From the NCBI GenBank assembly GCA_041946825.1, contig JBHGBD010000001.1, forward strand, positions 558,001 through 622,000: DNA of 64,000 bases. The letters are read 5' to 3'. The DNA is from CAZTHM01 sp041946825. GTDB lineage: Bacteria; Acidobacteriota; Terriglobia; UBA7540. This document shows, piece after piece, positions 18,476-26,963 of this stretch (its first letter is position 1; each line of letters begins with the position of its first letter). The position numbers and the translations under genes are program-made. A model generated the notes under the pieces. That model was not told the DNA's origin. It ran no database searches and saw only the letters and a list, made by a program, of their open reading frames with translations.

Positions 18476-20230
18476 GTGATTCTACGCAGCCCCATCTTCC
18501 GGAAGTTGTTTTTGAGCGCCTGCCTGGTTATCGCGGCGACGCTCGTGGTGCTGGACTTCTATCTCTCGCGGTACATGGCGCAGAGGCAGGTCGAAACTGT
18601 TCAGCAGCAGCTTGCGGCGCAGGCGCGCCTGGTGGGTGTCGAGGCGGAGAGCGTCCGTCGCGGCGATTTGGAAGCCTGGGCGAGGTCTGCCGGGACGCGC
18701 GCCCAGGCGAGAGTCACCATCATCGACCCGAAAGGCCTTGTGCTGGCCGACTCGCAGCACGATCCCGAGACCATGGAGAATCACGCCGGCCGGCCGGAGA
18801 TTCGTGAGGCTCTTCAAAGTGGCTCGGGGACTTCGATCCGGCACAGCGCGACCCTGGGCCGCGATCTCTGCTATTTCGCCGTCCCCCTCACTTACGAGGG
18901 CAATCCCCGACATGTCATCCGGCTGGCCGTTCCCTTGGAGGACCTGGCTTCGGTGATCGCGGCGGTGCGGTGGAGGATCCTGGGGGCGTCCTTCATGGCT
19001 GGGCTCGCGGCGTTGATGGTGGCCTACTTCTTCTCGCGATCGTTCACGCGGCGAATCAACCGGCTGCGGGTGTTCGCCGAGGGTTTGGTTGAAGGAGGCG
19101 CTCCCGAAAGCCTTGGGGCTGACGCTGAGGACGAGCTGGGGGCTCTGGCGCGCTCGCTCGATCGCGCCGCGACTCAAATCCGGGAGTTTGTTGACCGGCT
19201 CAGTCTTGAATCCGCCCGCCGCCAGGCCATCCTGGCCAGCATGGTCGAAGGCGTTTTGGTCGTCGACAACGAACTGCGAGTGATCTATTGCAACGAGTCC
19301 TTTGCACGGGCTGCGGGAGTGAACTTGCCGATTACCGACCGGATGCCCGTGCTGGAACTGGTTCGAGACCCGGACTTCCTCGATGAGCTGACCCGGGTGA
19401 TGGTATCGCAGGAGCCCGCAAGGCGTCGTTTGGGGCTCGCGTCGATGTCCGGCCGGACGTTCGAAGTGCAGGCCGCACCCTTGACCGCCGCGGCGCACCG
19501 GGGCGCAGTGGCCATCCTCCATGATGTGACCGACCTCGAACGTCTGGAGCGTGTGCGGAAGGATTTTGTTGCCAACGTGTCCCACGAATTGCGCACGCCG
19601 CTGACGGCCATTCGCGGCTATGCCGAAACGCTCCTCGAAGGCGCAATCGATGACCGGGAAAACAACCGCCGCTTTCTCGAGATCATTCGCGCGCACTCCA
19701 TCCGGTTGAACAACATCGCCTCCGACCTGCTGACACTCTCGGAGCTCGAGGCGGGGAAGGCGCTGGGCGAACCCGAACGGATCTCGCTGCGTGCGGCGCT
19801 CGAGACGGCGCTCGGTACGGTCGAGGCCGAAGCGCGGGTTTGCGAAGTGGCCGTCCGCAGAGGGCGGATCGATGACGTGCACGTATCGGGCGATCGGATG
19901 CGACTCGAGCAGGTGTTTATCAACCTCCTTGACAACGCCGTCAAGTTCAACCGCAAGGGCGGGCAGGTAGCGATTTCGACGAGTCTCGGTGATGAAAATA
20001 GGATTCTTGTCTCGATCAACGACACCGGCATCGGGATCCCTTCCGAGGATTTGTCACGGATTTTCGAGCGATTCTACCGCGTGGATAAGGCTCGCTCCCG
20101 GGAAGTCGGCGGAACGGGTCTGGGCCTCGCCATCGTCAAACACATCATCGAGCGGATGGGAGGCTCCGTCCGCGTGGAAAGTCAATTGGGAAAAGGGTCC
20201 ACGTTCACTGTGGTTTTGAAGGTCCTGTAG
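18476..20230 (+). CDS. phoR: PhoR-type sensor histidine kinase
   Basis: A GTG start at 18476 gives 584 residues. There are two membrane segments (about 10-30 and 163-182) enclosing a 130-residue periplasmic domain, then HAMP (about 185-240), a PAS domain (about 250-345), HisKA with FVANVSHELRTPLTAIRGY (His near residue 370) and an HATPase domain with N (NLLDNAVKFN), G1 (NDTGIGIP) and G2 (GGTGLGLAI) boxes. It would autophosphorylate and pass phosphate to Asp53 of the adjacent PhoB. Unlike E. coli PhoR it has a sizeable periplasmic domain, as in Gram-positive PhoR. Confidence 0.9.
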   Translation: MILRSPIFRKLFLSACLVIAATLVVLDFYLSRYMAQRQVETVQQQLAAQARLVGVEAESVRRGDLEAWARSAGTRAQARVTIIDPKGLVLADSQHDPETMENHAGRPEIREALQSGSGTSIRHSATLGRDLCYFAVPLTYEGNPRHVIRLAVPLEDLASVIAAVRWRILGASFMAGLAALMVAYFFSRSFTRRINRLRVFAEGLVEGGAPESLGADAEDELGALARSLDRAATQIREFVDRLSLESARRQAILASMVEGVLVVDNELRVIYCNESFARAAGVNLPITDRMPVLELVRDPDFLDELTRVMVSQEPARRRLGLASMSGRTFEVQAAPLTAAAHRGAVAILHDVTDLERLERVRKDFVANVSHELRTPLTAIRGYAETLLEGAIDDRENNRRFLEIIRAHSIRLNNIASDLLTLSELEAGKALGEPERISLRAALETALGTVEAEARVCEVAVRRGRIDDVHVSGDRMRLEQVFINLLDNAVKFNRKGGQVAISTSLGDENRILVSINDTGIGIPSEDLSRIFERFYRVDKARSREVGGTGLGLAIVKHIIERMGGSVRVESQLGKGSTFTVVLKVL

Positions 20231-20514
20231 ATTCTCATTCGTGCTTTGCGCCGCGAAGTCCCGCCTGATCTCAAGCCTTCCTACCTGATCTTGTAACAGA
20301 ACATTCACGATCAGTTCATTCGGTTTTAACCGCTGCCGCGCAGACTGGATTGCTGCCAAGAAGATCGCGAATTCCCTGCAAGCCGTGGCTCGGTCCTCCT
20401 GGCTTTGGCTCTTGGGGCGAACAAATAGAAGGAATTGATGACGCGCAGGCAACGAGTCTCGTTCCCGAATGCCGCTTCGTTCCGGGTCAGCATGGAGGTA
20501 TGGGCTCTGGAATC

Positions 20515-20552
20515 GTTACGGCTAATTAATCTCGGCTTAACGTTGCTGTAAC
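20515..20552. promoter_or_regulatory. candidate PhoB-binding repeat array before pstS
   Basis: Four TTAAC-like words recur every 11 bases: GTTAC at 20515, TTAAT at 20526, TTAAC at 20537 and GTAAC at 20548, ending 30 bases before the pstS ATG. Pho boxes are direct repeats with an 11-bp period bound by head-to-tail PhoB dimers. The exact words differ from the E. coli consensus, so the assignment is by spacing and context. The rest of the 350-bp gap 20231-20514 shows no gene. Confidence 0.5.
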
Positions 20553-20581
20553 AAAGGGACTTCATTCTGAGGAGGAAATTC

Positions 20582-21640
20582 ATGACGATGCGTGGGAAGG
20601 TTCTGCGGTTCCTGTGTTTGACGACGGCCCTCTGCGCCGCAGGTCTGATCGGCTCGGGGCCCGCACCTTTGGCTTTCGCGGCGCCGCCACCGAAATTAGT
20701 GAACGGCGCAGGCGCGACGTTCCCCTATCCGATTTACTCCAAATGGTTTGACGAATATCACAAGCTCCACCCCGACATTCAGATCAACTACCAGTCGATC
20801 GGTTCGGGGGGAGGCATTCAGCAACTCAAGGCAGGGACAGTTGATTTCGGGGCTTCCGACATGCCGCTCAACGACCAAATGCTCGGCCAGTTCCGATTCA
20901 AAGTTATCCACTTTCCGACGGTGGCGGGCGCGGTGATCCCGATCTACAACATCCCGGGCGTCGCTCAGGAATTGAACTTCACTTCGGAAGCTCTGGCGGG
21001 AATCTTTCTCGGGAAAATCACCAAGTGGAACGACGCGGCGATCACCGGCCCCAATCCCCGTGTGAAACTTCCCCCCGATGACATCGTCGTGGTTCACCGG
21101 TCGGATGGGAGCGGGACGACCTTCGTCTGGACGGACTACCTGTCGAAGGTCAGCAAGGAATGGGGAGGCAAGGTCGGAAAGAATACGTCAGTGAACTGGC
21201 CTGTGGGGCTGGGAGGCAAGGGGAATGAGGGCGTCGCGGGCCTGGTGAAACAGACGCCCAATTCCATCGGATACGTGGAATTGATTTTCGCGATTCAGAA
21301 CCGCCTCTCGTACGGGCGGGTCCGCAACTCCTCGGGAGCTTTCGTCAAGGCGAGCCTGGCTTCGGTGACAGCGGCGGCGGCGGGCGTGGCCGGCCAGATG
21401 GAGAAAGATGTCCGCGTCTCGATTACCGACGCCCCCGGCAAAGAGGCATACCCCATCTGTAGTTTCACGTACCTGTTGATTCCCACCGAAATCACGGATG
21501 CGGCCAAAAAGAAGGTCCTCCGGGATTTTGTTCTCTGGATGCTGACCCAGGGCCAGACGATGGTTGAATCGCTCGACTATGCCCGCCTGCCCAAAGCGGT
21601 CGTGGCCATCAACCAGAAGTCACTGGTGCAGATACAATAA
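20582..21640 (+). CDS. pstS: phosphate ABC transporter, substrate-binding protein
   Basis: The start follows GAGGAGG. The 352-residue product has a signal peptide (to about residue 34, AFAAPP) and the PstS phosphate-binding signature: NGAGATFPYPIYSKWFDEY, NYQSIGSGGGIQQLKAGTVDFGASD and VVHRSDGSGTTFVWTDYLSKV. There is no lipobox cysteine, so the protein is probably a soluble periplasmic form. It delivers phosphate to PstC/PstA. The next gene starts 3 bases after its stop. Confidence 0.96.
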   Translation: MTMRGKVLRFLCLTTALCAAGLIGSGPAPLAFAAPPPKLVNGAGATFPYPIYSKWFDEYHKLHPDIQINYQSIGSGGGIQQLKAGTVDFGASDMPLNDQMLGQFRFKVIHFPTVAGAVIPIYNIPGVAQELNFTSEALAGIFLGKITKWNDAAITGPNPRVKLPPDDIVVVHRSDGSGTTFVWTDYLSKVSKEWGGKVGKNTSVNWPVGLGGKGNEGVAGLVKQTPNSIGYVELIFAIQNRLSYGRVRNSSGAFVKASLASVTAAAAGVAGQMEKDVRVSITDAPGKEAYPICSFTYLLIPTEITDAAKKKVLRDFVLWMLTQGQTMVESLDYARLPKAVVAINQKSLVQIQ

Positions 21641-21642
21641 GC

Positions 21643-22635
21643 ATGGCGTCTTGGGCCAACACACTCAAGCCCCCGCACCGCCCCGCGTCAACGGGGCGGG
21701 CGCGGGCCTTCCTTCTTCGCCTGCGGACCGGTGACGAAGTCGCGCACCTCATCACGTTGATCTTCGCCTCTAGCATCATCCTGATCACGGTTCTGCTGGT
21801 TTTCGAGCTATACCGCAATTCCGCTTTGGCGCGCGACAAGTTCGGCTGGCAATTCCTGACCACACGGACTTGGGACCCGGTCTTCGAGAATTTCGGCGCG
21901 CTGCCTTTCATCTTTGGAACCGTCGTCACCTCCGCGGTGGGATTGCTGCTCGCGGTTCCACTGGGTGTGGGCGCGGCGATATTTCTCGCGGAGCTGGCCC
22001 CGCCTCGAGTTTCGGACGCGCTGGCCTTCATCATCGAATTGCTGGCCGCGGTGCCAAGCGTCATTTACGGTCTCCTTGCTGTTTTCACACTTGTCCCGTT
22101 GCTGCGCACGGTGGTCCAGCCTTTCTTGAAGAAGACTCTGGGTTTTCTGCCGTTGTTTCAGGGACCCGCCTACGGGGTCGGTTTGCTGGCCGCCGGATGC
22201 ATCCTGGCGGTCATGATTGTCCCGTTCATCGTCTCGATTTCGCGCGAAGTCCTGATGGCGGTCCCCAGGGAGCAGCGGGAAGCGGCGCTGGCGCTTGGGG
22301 CCACGCGTTGGGAATCGACCTGGAAGGTCGTCGTGCCTTACGCGCGCGCCGGCATTCTGGGTTCAGTGTTCCTCGCCATGGCCCGGGCGCTCGGCGAAAC
22401 CATGGCGGTCACGATGGTCATCGGGAACGATCCCAAGATTTCCTCCTCGTTGTTCGCGCCGGGCTACACCATCGCCGCGGTCATTGCCAACGAATTCACC
22501 GAGGCGACGAGCGACCTCTACATCCACGCGCTCATCGAACTCGGTCTGGTGCTCTTCATCCTGACGATCATCCTGAACGGCCTGGCGCGTTTGCTGATTC
22601 TGGTGACGAAACGCAAGGGGACGGAGCACGCATGA
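21643..22635 (+). CDS. pstC: phosphate ABC transporter permease PstC
   Basis: The 330-residue protein has six expected membrane helices and the permease coupling loop EQREAALALGATRWESTWKVVVPYARAGI. The N-terminus is cytoplasmic and proline/arginine rich before the first helix (LITLIFASSIILITVLLVFELY). It pairs with PstA to form the channel. Its stop overlaps the pstA start (ATGA). Confidence 0.95.
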   Translation: MASWANTLKPPHRPASTGRARAFLLRLRTGDEVAHLITLIFASSIILITVLLVFELYRNSALARDKFGWQFLTTRTWDPVFENFGALPFIFGTVVTSAVGLLLAVPLGVGAAIFLAELAPPRVSDALAFIIELLAAVPSVIYGLLAVFTLVPLLRTVVQPFLKKTLGFLPLFQGPAYGVGLLAAGCILAVMIVPFIVSISREVLMAVPREQREAALALGATRWESTWKVVVPYARAGILGSVFLAMARALGETMAVTMVIGNDPKISSSLFAPGYTIAAVIANEFTEATSDLYIHALIELGLVLFILTIILNGLARLLILVTKRKGTEHA

Positions 22636-23483
22636 GCTACCGTCGTATTTGGAGAAAAGGCGTCAACGCCGTCATGCTCGGCCTGACCGGCGTTTGCACC
22701 TTGCTGACGGTTTCGGTCCTCTTCTTCATTCTCGGCTACCTTCTCTGGAACGGCGGGCGAGCCATCAACTGGAATTTTTTTACTCAGCTGCCCAAGCCTG
22801 TGGGAGAAACCGGAGGAGGGATGGCCAACGCCATCGTCGGCAGCGCCAAGCTGCTGCTTCTCGCGGCACTCACGGGTGTCCCCATCGGTTTCATGGGCGG
22901 CGTCTACCTGGCGGAGTTCGGGGGGAAGACTTTTTCCTTCCTGGTTCGCTACACCACGGACCTGCTGAACGGCGTGCCCTCGATCGTCATGGGGATTTTT
23001 GCCTACACGATGCTCGTCCTCCCCATGAAGCATTTCTCGACTTTGGCGGGGGGCCTGGCGCTTGGGGTGATGATGATTCCCATTGCCGTCCGCAGCACGG
23101 AGGAATTCCTGCGCACGGTTCCAACCTCTTTGCGTGAGGGCGCCCTCGCCCTCGGCGCAAGCAAATGGAAAGCCATCGTCACGGTGGTGATCCCGGCGGC
23201 GTTCCGCGGCATCCTGACCGGAATCATTCTCGACCTGGCGCGCGTGGCAGGCGAGACGGCACCGTTGCTCTTCACGGCCTTCAACAACCGGTTCTGGAGT
23301 CCCGGCTGGGACCAGCCGACCGCGTCGCTCCCCGTAATGATTTTCACTTACGCGGTCGCGCCGTACGACGACTGGCACCGGCAGGCGTGGGCGGCGGGGC
23401 TTGTCCTGCTCGCCCTGGTGCTTCTCGCGAACATAACGGCCCGGGTCGTACTGGCCCGGAAACTCACTTCGGTAACGGGGTAG
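22632..23483 (+). CDS. pstA: phosphate ABC transporter permease PstA
   Basis: The true start is ATG 22632, overlapping the pstC stop by four bases; a much longer frame from 21870 is only the read-through of another frame of pstC. The 283 residues hold six predicted helices and the coupling motif SLREGALALGASKWKAIVTVVIPAAFRGILTG. GGMANAIVGSAKLLLLAALTGVPIGFMGGVYLAEF is typical of PstA. Confidence 0.95.
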   Translation: MSYRRIWRKGVNAVMLGLTGVCTLLTVSVLFFILGYLLWNGGRAINWNFFTQLPKPVGETGGGMANAIVGSAKLLLLAALTGVPIGFMGGVYLAEFGGKTFSFLVRYTTDLLNGVPSIVMGIFAYTMLVLPMKHFSTLAGGLALGVMMIPIAVRSTEEFLRTVPTSLREGALALGASKWKAIVTVVIPAAFRGILTGIILDLARVAGETAPLLFTAFNNRFWSPGWDQPTASLPVMIFTYAVAPYDDWHRQAWAAGLVLLALVLLANITARVVLARKLTSVTG

Positions 23484-23486
23484 GTT

Positions 23487-24323
23487 ATGGGCATCACGAT
23501 GGATCCACTCACCCTCACTCGATCGACCGGCAGAGCTCATTCGGAAAAGGCGCGATCGACTCATCCGGCGGGACTGGTGACCAAGGTGCGGGTGATGAAC
23601 CTGAATTTCTACTACGGTAAGACGCAAGCGTTGCAGGATGTCAGTCTGGACATCGCGGCGAACCGCACCACGGCGCTGATCGGCCCCTCGGGGTGCGGAA
23701 AATCAACCTTCCTTCGCAGCTTGAACCGCATGCACGAGATGGTGCGTCACGCGCGCGCCGAGGGCCAGATCCTGCTCGACGACGAGGACGCCTTCCGCAT
23801 GGACGTCTCGCAACTGAGGCGGCGTGTGGGCATGGTCTTCCAGAAGTCCAACCCGTTTCCCAAATCGATTTTCGACAATGTCGCCTACGGTCTGCGCATC
23901 AATGGCTGGGGCGGCAAGGGGACGCTGCGGGAGGCCGTGGAGAGGAGTTTGGTTCGCGCGGCGTTGTGGGACGAGGTGAAAGACAAGCTGCACAAATCGG
24001 CCTATGCGCTTTCGGGCGGCCAGCAGCAGCGGCTTTGCATCGCCCGCGCCCTGGCGGTCGATCCGGAGGTTCTGCTTCTCGACGAGCCTTGCTCGGCGCT
24101 GGACCCGATTGCGACGGCGAAAATCGAGGAGTTGCTCTTCGAACTCAAGAAGCAGTGCACGATTGTCATCGTGACCCACAACATGCAGCAGGCGGCGAGA
24201 GTCGCCGATTACACCGGATTCTTTCTACTGGGAAAACTCATCGAATTTGATGACACGGCGATCATTTTCAAGACGCCCGCGAAACGCGAGACCGAGGATT
24301 ACATCACCGGCCGCTTCGGATGA
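23487..24323 (+). CDS. pstB: phosphate ABC transporter ATP-binding protein
   Basis: The 278-residue ATPase has Walker A GPSGCGKST (about 66-74), Q-loop MVFQKSNPFPKSIFDNV, signature LSGGQQQRLCIARALAV, Walker B LLLDEPCSALDPIA and the switch His in IVTHNMQQA. KSNPFP with the following FDNVAYGLRI is diagnostic of PstB. The first 35 residues (including HSEKARSTHPAGLVTKV) exceed the usual length and the actual start may be later. Confidence 0.96.
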   Translation: MGITMDPLTLTRSTGRAHSEKARSTHPAGLVTKVRVMNLNFYYGKTQALQDVSLDIAANRTTALIGPSGCGKSTFLRSLNRMHEMVRHARAEGQILLDDEDAFRMDVSQLRRRVGMVFQKSNPFPKSIFDNVAYGLRINGWGGKGTLREAVERSLVRAALWDEVKDKLHKSAYALSGGQQQRLCIARALAVDPEVLLLDEPCSALDPIATAKIEELLFELKKQCTIVIVTHNMQQAARVADYTGFFLLGKLIEFDDTAIIFKTPAKRETEDYITGRFG

Positions 24324-24372
24324 CATCCTGACTCCGATGGGTTTTCACGCACGGCGGTTGACGAGGAGAAAC

Positions 24373-25035
24373 ATGAAGCATTTCCAGGAAGAACTCGATG
24401 ACCTCAAGAGCCGGTTACTCGAGATGGGCGGGCTGGTTGAGTCCGCTGTGTACCGTAGCGTTCAGGCGGTGGTCGAAAAGGACATTGACCAGGCGCAGCA
24501 GGTGCTGAAGAACGAAGCGCGCATCAACCAGATGGAGATCCAGATTGACGACATGGCCACGCGCCTCCTGGCCCTGCAGCAGCCCATGGCGATCGACCTG
24601 CGGTTCCTGACGGCGGCGATCAAAATCAACAGCGACCTTGAGCGCATGGGTGACCTTTCGGTGGGGATCGTGGAGCGGGCGCTGGCGCTCATGCACGAGC
24701 CCGTCGTCATCCCCATGATCGACATCCCGCAGATGGCCAAGCAGACCGAGTCGATGATCCGCAAATGTCTCGACGCTTTCGTCAAGGCCGATGCTGAACT
24801 GGCGCGCACCGTCCTGCTCTCCGACGATGCCGTGGACGACCTGCGCGACACGGTGTACGAAGAGTTGATTCGCTTCATGCGAAAGGACCCCGAAAACGTT
24901 CGTCCGGGAGTCAACTTCATGTTTGTGGCCCGCAACCTCGAGCGCCTGGCCGACCACGCCACCAACATCGCCGAGGACGTTCTCTTCTACGTCCAGGGCG
25001 TGGAAGTCCGCCACCACGCCAACCTCAAGCCATAG
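24373..25035 (+). CDS. phoU: PhoU phosphate signalling regulator
   Basis: The ATG at 24373 behind GAGGAG gives 220 residues, the usual PhoU length; an upstream in-frame ATG would overlap pstB. The protein is a duplicated three-helix bundle with the two metal-binding PhoU motifs, INSDLERMGDLSVGIVERA (about 90-108) and VARNLERLADHATNIAEDV (about 190-208). PhoU represses PhoR signalling when phosphate is plentiful, through PstB. It completes the seven-gene Pho module. Confidence 0.95.
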   Translation: MKHFQEELDDLKSRLLEMGGLVESAVYRSVQAVVEKDIDQAQQVLKNEARINQMEIQIDDMATRLLALQQPMAIDLRFLTAAIKINSDLERMGDLSVGIVERALALMHEPVVIPMIDIPQMAKQTESMIRKCLDAFVKADAELARTVLLSDDAVDDLRDTVYEELIRFMRKDPENVRPGVNFMFVARNLERLADHATNIAEDVLFYVQGVEVRHHANLKP

Positions 25036-25075
25036 TCTGCCGATACCCTTCGTCCGCGCCGACGAAGGGCAGCAG

Positions 25076-25256
25076 CTACCTCTTCAACTCCTCGATGAAC
25101 GCCTTGTCCTGGTCATCGTGGTGGCCTGTGTCGTCGCCGATGTTGTAGCGATATCGATATTGCGGTCCGACCGCCTTGACAGTGCGGGCCGTGGCGCGAA
25201 TGGAGTGGGGCGACCGCCAGCAAGGCCAGAATCATCAGGACGGATTCCAGCTTCAT
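25076..25256 (-). pseudogene. small exported peptide gene with an apparent +1 frameshift
   Basis: ATG 25256 starts MKLESVLMILALLAVA, a clean signal sequence. Removing one base from the C run (GGGG on the plus strand at 25207-25210) joins it to HSIRATARTVKAV and then GPQYRYRYNIGDDTGHHDDQ and DKAFIEELKR, ending at TAG 25076, a plausible 60-residue secreted peptide. As given, the frame runs into unlikely Arg/His-rich sequence. It may be a pseudogene, or a sequencing error in the homopolymer. No family is recognised. Confidence 0.35.
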
Positions 25257-25276
25257 GGGAATCCTGTTTGTGAGAG

Positions 25277-26059
25277 TCACGCGCTCGCGCCCGGCGGCAG
25301 AAGTCGTCGCGCATTGCCCTCGAAGAGCGCATCCTTCTCGCCCTCGCTGAGGCCCGATTCCTGAACCTTCAGCAGCGCAGACTCGACGTAGAACAGAGGG
25401 AAATTCGAGCCGAAGAGAACTCGTTCGAGCGACACTCGCTTCGCCAGCCGCGCCACGCCTCCCACTCCTTCCACCATGGAGAACTCGAAGTACACTTCGC
25501 CCGCGGCGGCGAGCGGCGGCAACTGATCCGGGTCGATTCGGGGATTGCAGTTCAGGATCACCAGACGCAGCCCAGGCACACCCTTGATGACATCGGCGAG
25601 CGGCGCCAAATCCACCGGCGGAACACGCATGAGTGGATGCTGCGACCGCTCGTCTTCCATGCAGAGAGCGAGTTGAACGATCAGGCGGCGCGCGGCGGCC
25701 AATCGCAGAAGCTCGGCGAACACGGAGTCCGCGAGGTTGTATCCGTGATAGTTGGGGTGAAGGCGGATTCCCGGCATCCTGTGCGCCTGGTGGCAGCGGC
25801 GCAAATCTTCCTGCCAGTCGGGGAGCTTGGGGTTGACGGATCCGAAAGGCACAAGAACCCCCGCTCCAAACCTGCGGCAGTCTTCCGCCAGCCGGGCGTT
25901 CACTCCGCCGATGTCGCGGTGGAAGATTCCGTCGAAGCTGCCTGCCCAGGCTTGGACCACATGGTGCTTCCGCAGCCGGGCAACAAGGTCCGTCGGTTCG
26001 TCCCCTGCCACGCGCCGGAAGGGCCAGCGTGAAAGGTTCACGTTGGTGTCCACGATCAC
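25277..26059 (-). CDS. amidohydrolase-family (Amidohydro_2) TIM barrel, metal motif altered
   Basis: The 260-residue product fits the Amidohydro_2 family: VDTNVNLSRWPFR at the start, GIRLHPNYHGYNL (about 97-109), LVILNCNP and a C-terminal RVLFGSNFPLFY. In the classical family the first strand carries HxH for metal; here it reads N-V-N, as in a sub-family beginning DTNVYLGRWPFR. It may thus be metal-independent or inactive. Its ATG overlaps the stop of the upstream amidohydrolase gene (ATGA), so the two are translationally coupled. No signal peptide, so it is cytoplasmic. Confidence 0.75.
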   Translation of the reverse strand: MIVDTNVNLSRWPFRRVAGDEPTDLVARLRKHHVVQAWAGSFDGIFHRDIGGVNARLAEDCRRFGAGVLVPFGSVNPKLPDWQEDLRRCHQAHRMPGIRLHPNYHGYNLADSVFAELLRLAAARRLIVQLALCMEDERSQHPLMRVPPVDLAPLADVIKGVPGLRLVILNCNPRIDPDQLPPLAAAGEVYFEFSMVEGVGGVARLAKRVSLERVLFGSNFPLFYVESALLKVQESGLSEGEKDALFEGNARRLLPPGASA

Positions 26060-26952
26060 GTTCGAATCCCTTTCGCCCTCAGGATGGGCGCCAGCAGGCG
26101 GCGGAGGTTTCCGCCCAGGATGAGCTTTTTCGCGTCGTCGGGAATGCCGGCGCCTACCACCTTGGAGAGTTGCGAGGCAAAACTCCGCCCGCCCACGTCG
26201 CTGCCGTAGATCACGCGTTCCGCGCCCAGCTCGCGCACCGCCATCTCGACAACACCGGAAACAGGATCAAATCCCGCGATCTCCGCCGAGACATTCTTCG
26301 TCTCGCGGATCATGCGAATGCCGCGTTCCCAGTCGCCGCCGGTGTGCGCGCAGATGAACGACGCTTCGGGATGCCGCCGCGCCAGCTCGGCCAGGTCCGC
26401 GGGCGTGGATTCGCCGGGGTCGTTACCGCCGACCTTGAGCCAGGTGTGCTGCAGGATGGGCGCCTGCATCGCCACGGCGCGCTCGACGATGGGGTCCAGT
26501 TCCGGGGCGTTACAGCGTTTGTCCGCCTCGATCTCGCCGACACCGACCATCGGTCCGTCGCGCACGCAGCGGTCGAACTCCTGCAAGCTGAAGTCAACAA
26601 AGCTCGGGCTGAGATAAACGGAGCCGAGAACGCGGTCGGGGAAACGGCGCGCCGCGCGCAAAACGCGATTGTTCTCCTCGCGAAGCTCCTCGGGTGTGGG
26701 GTGCAACTGCGCCGAGTAGCCCTGAGAAAGCACCAGCCGCTCGACCCCCACGCGGTCCGCAAAGCGAAGCAGATTCGTGATGCGCTCTTCGGGAGTCTCG
26801 CCAGGCACAAGATGCAGATGGCTGTGCGCATCCCAGATGGGCGCGAATATGGCCATGTCCATCCCGGAAGGGGTTGCCGCCGAACTCCGAGCCAGCACCA
26901 GGGAGCCGCTTGCTCCCAAGCCTTTGAGGAATGTCCGTCGAGTGAGTCTCAT
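26056..26952 (-). CDS. Tat-exported amidohydrolase (Amidohydro_2 family)
   Basis: ATG 26952 begins MRLTRRTFLKGLGASGSLVLA, a textbook Tat signal; the longer open frame from 27105 overlaps the preceding gene and is rejected. The 298-residue product has an intact HxH metal motif (WDAHSHLHL), later GVGEIEAD, HTWLK, FICAHTGGDWERG and ERVIYGSDVGGR with the catalytic Asp. Relatives include lactonases and decarboxylases. It lies 11 bases after a PQQ dehydrogenase gene, so a periplasmic lactonase or hydrolase acting on the oxidised product is a reasonable inference. Confidence 0.78.
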   Translation of the reverse strand: MRLTRRTFLKGLGASGSLVLARSSAATPSGMDMAIFAPIWDAHSHLHLVPGETPEERITNLLRFADRVGVERLVLSQGYSAQLHPTPEELREENNRVLRAARRFPDRVLGSVYLSPSFVDFSLQEFDRCVRDGPMVGVGEIEADKRCNAPELDPIVERAVAMQAPILQHTWLKVGGNDPGESTPADLAELARRHPEASFICAHTGGDWERGIRMIRETKNVSAEIAGFDPVSGVVEMAVRELGAERVIYGSDVGGRSFASQLSKVVGAGIPDDAKKLILGGNLRRLLAPILRAKGIRT

Positions 26953-26963
26953 CGTTTGTCCAC

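Noticed and set aside
18482..19882. A 466-codon minus-strand frame across phoR
   Set aside because: Low-complexity Arg/Pro/Asp product with no domain; the plus strand encodes the complete histidine kinase.
21870..22631. N-terminal extension of PstA
   Set aside because: It is another frame of pstC; PstA normally starts with a short cytoplasmic end as at 22632.
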